From contig JBBQHB010000013.1 in NCBI GenBank assembly GCA_038323575.1, positions 1 through 64,000 on the forward strand: a DNA stretch of 64,000 nt, written 5' to 3'. Below the pieces are notes generated by a model. That model was given only the letters and a program-made list of their open reading frames with translations. It searched no databases and was not told where the DNA came from. Source of the DNA: CAINVV01 sp038323575. Lineage in GTDB: Bacteria > Bacteroidota > Bacteroidia > Bacteroidales > Prolixibacteraceae. Positions 62,246-64,000 of this stretch are shown here, in pieces; within the stretch, counting starts at the first letter, position 1; the number at the start of each line of letters is the position of its first letter. The position numbers and the translations under genes were made by a program.

Positions 62246-64000
62246 ATGTTCAAATTCAACTATTTAAATGCCATCCGGCTATTGCTGGTTGTATTGGTTA
62301 TTGCCGGTAATGTGTCCGGAGCCCAAAACGAAACCACGGTAAAGGGCGTTATGGACCGCGTAATATCCGGCCTGTTCAAAAATGCCGGTCAGACAGACCT
62401 GATGAAACTGGATCTTAGCAAGGTAATGTCATTATTTACCAAAGATGAACTGCAGATCCTCTCCAGCCGGCACTGGATGTTCGATGCAAATGTTCCGGTT
62501 GTCGTCTCCGTGATGCAAAGCAGCGAACAGAAAACGGTGCCTTTCTGGTTGGCAGCAAGCGGCTTCAAAAAATCCGGCCTCACCATGAAAAACAACCAGA
62601 CCACCTATGATGTCTGGCAAAAACCTTTTGGCGCAGGAAGAGTTTATCTGGGAGTCAACGGGTTTGAAAACGGGCTGGCGCTGCATTATTTCGTCTCTGT
62701 TACTCCGCAGCACAAGGATGATCCATTGAAACTCACCAATTTTTTCCCTGAAAATCAGCAGGTCACTGTTTTGAAGGATGGCGCCTCGACCTACATGGAC
62801 TGGGATGAACTGGTTCTTCAGAATGTTCCGGATGTGATGAAAGGAGAGCAATTGCTTCCAACCACCAGGGGCAGGGCTGCAGAATCGCACCTGGTGGGCG
62901 CTTTCCGGAAGACTCCTTATCCGTCATCAGAGAATCCTGATCAGGTTATCCTGACCTGGAGTGATGATACTTCCAATAGCATGGACGTGCAATGGAGAAC
63001 AAATACTTCTGCAAATGCTGCCACCATCAAATACAGGATAAAAGGGACAACAAAGGAATTTTCTGCCGTTGCTGAAAAAATGGTTATGGAAGACCGGATG
63101 CTGATGAACGACCGCTTTTCGAACCATTATACCGCGAAACTGACTCATCTTAAACCGGGTGCTGCCTACCAGTACCGGATTGATGCACAAAAAGACTGGT
63201 CTGACGCGGAGACATTTACAACAGCTGCCAAAGATTCTGCCTTCTCATTCTTATGGTTTGGCGACACCCACTATTCCTCCCAATTCGGCGAAATCCTGAA
63301 AAAAGGAAGTGCGGACCATCCTGATGCTGCCTTCTTCTCAATTGTCGGAGATTTGGTCAGCGACGGTTTAAACCGTGATCAGTGGGATGCGCTTTTTGAA
63401 TATTCCAAAGAAACAGCCAGCCGGATTCCTTTTATGTCCGTACCAGGAAATCACGACAACCGTGCCGGTCTGGGCGCAAAATTGTACTGCGATCTGTTCA
63501 GCTATCCGATGAATGCCCCGGCTGGCGTACCCAAAGAGCAAACCTATTCGTTCACTTACAAGAATACATTGTTTCTGATGATAGACGCCACCTCTCCTAT
63601 CGACGCGCAGACACCATGGATTGAAGAACAACTTGCAGGAACCAGGGCAAAATGGAAAATTGCCATGTTCCACTTTGCTCCCTATAACCGCGAAGAACCC
63701 TATTTTGACATTCAGAAAGCATGGGTTCCGCTGTTCGACAAATACCACGTCGATATGGTTTTCAGCGGTCATCTCCATTATTACATGCGGTCAAAACCAA
63801 TGAAAGCCGGGAAAGTGGTTTCCTCTTACCAGGATGGAACTGCCTACATCATTTCGGTCGGAATCTCCAACAAGGACCAGAACTTCGACAAGGAACCCTT
63901 TGCGGAAGTGACCAACGCTGCCGGACAACTCTTCCAATATGTGAAAATTGACGGCAACAAACTCTCGTTTGAATCGGTCAACTTCCAAAACAAACCGATT
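62246..64000 (+). CDS. exported purple-acid-phosphatase-like metallophosphoesterase (3' end beyond window)
   Basis: An open frame from ATG 62246 to the window end, at least 585 residues and unfinished. The signal peptide is LLLVVLVIAGNVSGAQ. A ~200-residue N-terminal region is followed by a fibronectin-like purple acid phosphatase domain at ~230-325 (VILTWSDDTSNSMDVQWRTN, HLKPGAAYQYRIDA). A calcineurin-type catalytic core has every motif: FGDTHYS (339), GDLVSDG (~368), GNHDN (~402), FHFAP (~477) and GHLHYY (~508). It is likely a metal-dependent phosphomonoesterase or nucleotidase acting outside the inner membrane. Confidence 0.87.
   Translation, partial: MFKFNYLNAIRLLLVVLVIAGNVSGAQNETTVKGVMDRVISGLFKNAGQTDLMKLDLSKVMSLFTKDELQILSSRHWMFDANVPVVVSVMQSSEQKTVPFWLAASGFKKSGLTMKNNQTTYDVWQKPFGAGRVYLGVNGFENGLALHYFVSVTPQHKDDPLKLTNFFPENQQVTVLKDGASTYMDWDELVLQNVPDVMKGEQLLPTTRGRAAESHLVGAFRKTPYPSSENPDQVILTWSDDTSNSMDVQWRTNTSANAATIKYRIKGTTKEFSAVAEKMVMEDRMLMNDRFSNHYTAKLTHLKPGAAYQYRIDAQKDWSDAETFTTAAKDSAFSFLWFGDTHYSSQFGEILKKGSADHPDAAFFSIVGDLVSDGLNRDQWDALFEYSKETASRIPFMSVPGNHDNRAGLGAKLYCDLFSYPMNAPAGVPKEQTYSFTYKNTLFLMIDATSPIDAQTPWIEEQLAGTRAKWKIAMFHFAPYNREEPYFDIQKAWVPLFDKYHVDMVFSGHLHYYMRSKPMKAGKVVSSYQDGTAYIISVGISNKDQNFDKEPFAEVTNAAGQLFQYVKIDGNKLSFESVNFQNKPI

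Overview
The window is a chromosomal piece of a Bacteroidota (Bacteroidetes) bacterium, most likely Bacteroidales or a close free-living relative. The evidence is three type IX secretion parts (PorZ, a PorP/SprF protein and PorV), Bacteroidota-type lipoproteins and HU/SPOR proteins, and many promoters with the phylum's TAnnTTTG -7 box. No phage genes, transposase, rRNA or CRISPR array were seen. Two tRNAs are present: an initiator-like Met(CAT) and Arg(CCT).

Layout. Positions 1-24000 are mostly conserved housekeeping genes. They include a small membrane protein, glgB and kdsB, then a sigma-54 activator - lptE - TPR protein - secG operon, groES-groEL, mntP, and tRNA-Met. An M23 peptidase - dxr - rseP - tatA stretch follows, then a DUF2807 lipoprotein, and rnr with a TetR regulator. 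The metF - rdgB - porZ - recO operon comes next, followed by an aminotransferase homologue whose PLP-binding residues are lost. Positions 23100-36500 are accessory. They hold an inverted-repeat element, a YafQ-type toxin-antitoxin pair, a Fic protein with a palindromic operator, and two tandem paralogues of unknown function plus a decayed third copy. They also hold an orphan antitoxin with an internally deleted toxin, and a nuclease-helicase (DUF2075) cassette flanked by ~140-bp direct repeats. Small metabolic genes (MazG, GNAT, SagB-like, F420-like oxidoreductase) continue into 36500-40200. Positions 40200-49000 hold dusB, a Tat-exported aldo/keto reductase, rfbB, galE, a HU/SPOR protein, an M19 dipeptidase and ribE. 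Positions 48980-64000 hold porP, a TPR protein, ppk1, a HEAT-like protein, a large secreted protein, porV, a YncE/phosphatase fusion and a purple-acid-phosphatase-like gene cut by the window end.

How the genes work together. LptE, KdsB, RfbB and GalE serve LPS and surface polysaccharide. SecG, TatA, RseP and M23 serve export and envelope quality control. PorZ, PorV and PorP belong to type IX secretion. Ppk1 and two exported phosphoesterases suggest phosphate storage and scavenging.

Most unusual signal. At least eleven genes are followed by arrays of an ~8-bp unit close to GGACGACT. The arrays usually start within about 20 bases of the stop codon, and every one has the purine-rich strand on the coding strand. 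Several are joined to recurrent hairpins, and two loci carry the same array-plus-hairpin module. I know of no described function for such strand-locked 3' arrays.
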